Assembly (NCBI GenBank): GCA_030762935.1
Contig: CM060882.1
Span: forward strand, 21,829,001 to 21,893,000
DNA: 64,000 nucleotides
From: Hymenopus coronatus
Taxonomy: Eukaryota; Arthropoda; Insecta; Mantodea; Hymenopodidae
Direction of reading: 5' to 3'
Positions within the stretch are counted from its first letter, which is position 1, and each line of letters opens with the position of its first letter. The notes beneath the pieces are model-generated. The model did no database searches. It saw nothing but the letters and a program-made list of their open reading frames with translations, and was not told where the DNA came from. Positions 28,501 to 34,200 of this stretch are shown here, one piece after another. The position numbers and the translations under genes were made by a program.

Positions 28501-31247
28501 ATATATACACACACACACACACACACACATTTTTTTTTTTTTTTTTTTTTTTTTGCAAAATAAATACCTTTGTCATGTCTTTCTGTGATATGTCCCCAAA
28601 TAGTAATTTCATATTTTGAAAGAATAGAGTTTAAAAGTGAACCAGTACAAGACACAGATTGTAGAATTCAAAAAAGGGGGGAATTTGAGCAAGTATGAAA
28701 AATGGAAGAATGAGAATAAAAAAGAGTACAGGGTAGTGAGAGAATGTATGTATCTAGGAGTTAAAATTGACAGTGGTGGCAATTGAGAAAAACAAAAGAA
28801 ATTTGCATTGGCAAAAGGAAAATGAGCTTTATCAGCTATTAGAAATTGCAAATACAAAATACCTAATATAAATATTAGATGGTTAGAAAAAGTGTACAAT
28901 ATGGTGGTTGAGGCAAAAATGCTATATGGAATAGAAGTATGGGGATTAGAAGGAGATGGGAAGTCAAAGATGAAGTGCATAGGAAATTTTGTAAAGAAAT
29001 ACTTGGGTTACCAAATGCAACCGTTAGGCAGGTAGCACAAATAGAGCTGGGTAGAGTGGCAAGCAAGGGAAAGATTAGAGAAAGGGCATTGACATTTTGG
29101 TATAGAATACTGAAATTGGAAGAAAGGAATTTGTTAAAACCGTGTTTTGTATATCAAGAGAAAAGTTTAAAGAACAAGGGATGGGTAGACTGTCTCAGAA
29201 ATAACTTGGAAAGTAGTGGGTTAGGGGAAACTTGAAGAAGAGAAAATAATGTAAATAACTTCTGGAAGTTGGCAAGGAAAAGATTTGAGGATATAGAAGT
29301 ACAAAAAATATTTAGTGAGATAGTTGAAAGATCTTTAGTTTTCTATATACCAATGAAAGACTCATGGGGAAGGGTAAAGTACATAGATGTGACAAATAAA
29401 GAGGAGCGAGAAGGTATTGCATGGCTGAAAGTAGGAGTATGGAGATTAAAATGTTTAAGGAAAGGTATTCCACAAAATCAATGTCCTATATGTGGCGGAA
29501 ATGAAGATATGGAACACATTTTATTTTAATGTAAAGGGACTGAAGTTTGGAGAAAAGAGTATATTAATAAGAAATGGTTTAAAATAGACAGAAATGTAGC
29601 AGTAGTTGAAATGTTTCAAAAAGACATTAAGACAATTCTTATACACAATGAAAAATAAATGGGTATGGACAGTAAATAGACAAAATGGTGTAATAAAGTA
29701 GAATTAATAAACTATTGTAAAATATGAGTATGACCGGTAAAGAGCCAGGGCTGAACACCAGTCATATTCACCTGTATACAGCTTAGCATAAATAAATTAT
29801 TAACAGTATTAACAGTGTATTTTAAGTATAATTTCATTTATGATCAAAAATAATTAATTAAAAAAATTCAACAATGATAATTGCATAGCTACGTGCATGA
29901 AAAAGGAAGTTGTTCTGACTAGTATACTGCATCCCCAAGTATTGTATACCCATATTTAAATATTCTCTAAGCGCAAATAGCTTATGAAATAAATATTATA
30001 TGTACCAAAAGTAATTTATTTATAAATAAAAGGAAGTCTGTATTATATACTTCCTTAAAGAATGTATAATAAGGAGAAAGATGAACAAGTTTTGAGCCTA
30101 TAGACCTGAATAGACGCTCAACTGTGTGCATTTGTTATTGGTCAGTTTTCACGTAATCTTCATTGCACAGCACAAGGATAGCGTCCTATGGGAACGCATG
30201 CTGTGGAACGCAATCTTAATTTATCTGTGCCATCCTACAGTGTTAACAATTATTGTATCCAGTGATATTTAAGAATATACAAGAACATCTTACCAGTAAA
30301 ACCAGTGTATTATTTACAGTATTATATTAACTGTAATGCATTATCTCCCTCACGGCCACGACCCTGAGATGTAATAATATGTATTACAGTGAGTAATACT
30401 AAAAAGAATCTGAACTAGCTTGCCGACATATTTTAATAAATTGTCACCAAACCAATAAGCAAAATTAATTTTGCAACACAGGACACTGGCAACCCTACAG
30501 TATAAATAAACTTCTTACCTGAACAGTTGTATCCATCTAAGAGAGATGATATCATATCTTTGGTGCTCCCATCAAAAACCTCTTGATTGGTACTATTGGA
30601 ATCAAACACCTGATCAAACACACATTCCACTTCTTTGTTTTGTTTCTTGAGTAGGTCCCTCCTTACTTGTTGTACACCATGATAGAAAAATGCCTGTTGA
30701 TCCTCCTTTGGGTCAAATATTAATGTGTTATTTTCCACCACCTTAATAACTGACCTACAAGAATAAGAGCATAACAATCAATGTTATTAAATTATGTGAT
30801 GTGTCTAAATAAAATACAGAAACAAAAATGGGACAATGCAAAAAACAAGATCATATTATGAAACTATTAAACAGGGTGTTCCATAGAGTTCTAAACCAGG
30901 TAATACTTATTTTTGGTCAATGTAAACGACACTTTTGATTTGATACAAAAAAATTAAGGTTTAGCCATCAGTTACACAGATGACAGACATTCACAATTAA
31001 AGGCACCAAAGTGGAATCAAAAGGAAATTCAAGACTGAAAATAGTGCAAAAGCACTAGGCCAGTTTAGATATGAAGCTAAATATTAAAAAGACAGCATGC
31101 ATAAATTTTGAATTGAAAAAAACTCAACAATTAGCAATAAAATACAAATAAATGGCATAATTATACCAGAAATAAATTATAGCAACGTTTTAGGAGTGGT
31201 AATTGATAAACAAGCTGGAAACCCTGCATAACACATCAGTAAAAAAA

Positions 31248-31279
<32 letters not shown>

Positions 31280-34200
31280 GTGTGTGTGTGTGTGTGTGTG
31301 TTTTATTCACCAATTGGAAATTAATTACAATTTCAAGGTTTTGTCAAGTACAAATTTATCTAATCCTATACACAGTAATGGTGATTATATTAACAATTAT
31401 ATGTAACAATGATCCTATTTACATCATTCATGAATTGTGGCTAATGAACTCTTAAAAACTTTTGTACCTTGTAGAAACATTGTTCAATTAAAAACTTCTT
31501 AAAATGCTTCCCGAACTTCGATGGATGCTCGTCATTTTTGAGATTAAATTATACATCAGGATTCCTGTATGTAGTATGCAGTTAATCTTTTCTGTTCTGG
31601 CAGCTTGCAAGTGAAGATTATTCTGATTTCTAGTGGCATGTTCATGTACGGTGTTGTTTGAATTAAAGTGACGAATGTTATTTATGAAGCCAACTGTTTC
31701 TAATATAAACAAACAAGGTAGGGTAAGTACATTATTTTGTACGACATGTGTTCTGCAGTGTTCTGTTTTCTTTAAATTATACATGTTTCTAATTATTTTC
31801 TTTTGAGCTATAAAACAGCTTATTTAGATCAGTTGAATTTCCCCAAAGGATTATGCAATAAGCAAGTACTGACTGCACATAGGAAAAGTATATCATTTTT
31901 GTTTGAGGAGTGCATAGACATTTTAGCATTGATATTACATAGTGTGCTCTATTAAATTTAGATGTAATGCATTGTATGTGTGGCTCCCAATTCAGGAGTT
32001 TATCAATAGTTATTCCTAAAAATGTTATGTTAGGTACATGCTGAATTATTTTACCATTACAGTTAATTACTGGTTCAATGTGGATATTACCTATACTATA
32101 TAATGCAAAGCTCAAGCATTGAGATTTATCACTGTTTAAGACGAGTTTGAGGACAGCCATTACATTGCTGTTGCAATTGTGCACAGTTATCACCCCTAAG
32201 TATACAGCTTGTATCAGCCACATATATTATGTGTCCCCATGAGGTACATTGATTGGCAGATCATTTATGAAACTAAAAACAATAGAGGTCCAAAATTAGA
32301 GCCCTGGGGAACCCCACCTTTTATCATTTTAAAATTAGAACTCACATTTGACCGTTATTTTTGTATGATTGTAACTTGTTTATGATTACTGAGATAAGAC
32401 GACACCCACTTACGAGCTACCCCAGGAATACCATAAACTTCTAATTTAGACAAGATAGACAACTAGGTCAAATGCCTTACTTAGGTTCATGAAGAGACCA
32501 AGAGTGGATTACTGCATCAACTCCAAGTGTTCGTTTAATGAAGGAGTAGACAGCAATAGAAATGCTCTTGTTTTTCCAAAAACCATTTTGCTGGTCACTA
32601 AACAAATTTTTTCCAGAAAAGGAAGCAATCTGTTACACATGGCTGTTTCCAATATTTTTCAGAAACCGGATTGCGGGGAAATGGGTCTGTAGTTGTCAAC
32701 ATTTTGAGGGTCATCTTTTTTTTTTTTTAGTATGGAATTATTCTAGTTGATTTCAGGATATCAGGAAAAATCCCTCATTGAAACATTACACATGTCCAGC
32801 AAGGGATTAGCAAAACAGTTCAAGAACACTTTTATTATACATACATTCTGGCACTTTATCAGGAACAGCTGAGAGGCTACTTTTTTTTAGATTTAATAAT
32901 TTTTAAAATTTCCTCATAAGTCGCAGGTGTCAGGAAGATACTTTTATCATTTCTATTCAATTTGGAAATGGGGGTGTGAGTGCCAGTTTGAGGCAATACT
33001 ACTCTTATCAATACCTGTACAGAAAGGCGGATTGAAGATATCAGCTGGATTTTTGACTATTGTATTATTTCAGACATGACAAAGGTATTTATTTTGAAGA
33101 AAAGAAGAAAGAGAGAGAGAAAAAAAAAAAAAAAAGGCACTCGCAAAATAGAGAAAGTAGATATACTGCATTCAGGTACAGATTTTTAAAAAGTATATGT
33201 TTTAACTGTTCTGCGAAACTGCCTTTGTGCAATCTAAAAGTATGGTATTCAAGGATTTCTCAACAAATAACCAAACAGTCGTAACTTTGTATTAATATTT
33301 TATTTTAAATTTACAAGTATCAAATATGGCTTTGAAAAAAATCTGCGTAAAGCAGCTTACACTCCATTTATTGAAAATCTTTCCCTCAGAATAGGAATTT
33401 TCCAGTACATCATTTATTGCATCCTGAATTTCAGCTTCTGCTTCAGTTTGTAGAAAGCGAGGAAAATGCTGGATTTTACAATTGAAGAACACCAAACATA
33501 ACAAACAGATCACCACCTTCAAGGAAACTGGGACTGGCCGGAGACCAACAATATTACTAACTCTCCTAAATTTCCTAATAGTTGACTAAAGCGAGAACAG
33601 ATGGAAGTGACAAATCAAACAACTAAATAATAACTGATGCATGACCTTTGCTGCATAACCCAAGACCGAGTTACGGTCATAGCAATGCTCGGGTATGGGC
33701 TGTATGAACACTTCGCACGGCCCGAGCTATACTGGGCTTGGACTTCAATGTGTTAAAAGCAATGAGTACTTTAGATCTACTCTTAGGGGTACCTTAAATA
33801 TCGAGATGTATAAAGTATGGGGAAATAAACATTTAATAAGTTACCTAAAGAAATAAAAATCATTAAAAACAACAAAGGAATATTAAAATTTGTAAAAAAA
33901 AAAAATTAGAAAATGCATTTTATAGCCTAGTAGAATATAAATATCTCTCTCACACACACACACACATGTCCTTTAAAGGTTGTTTCAAAGAATGAATAAA
34001 GTACCAAATGAAGAAAAGCAGTTTTCTGAATGCTGATTACACTTATGAACTTAATTTCACATAAAACTGCATTATTTCCTCTACTGCTTATTTATAGGTA
34101 GAGGAGGAATGTCCCATTACACTAACTTTGATAAACAGATTTTGCAAAATCTGATGTGTTCCATTCACACAATTTTCCCTAAATGTTCCACGAACAAGTT

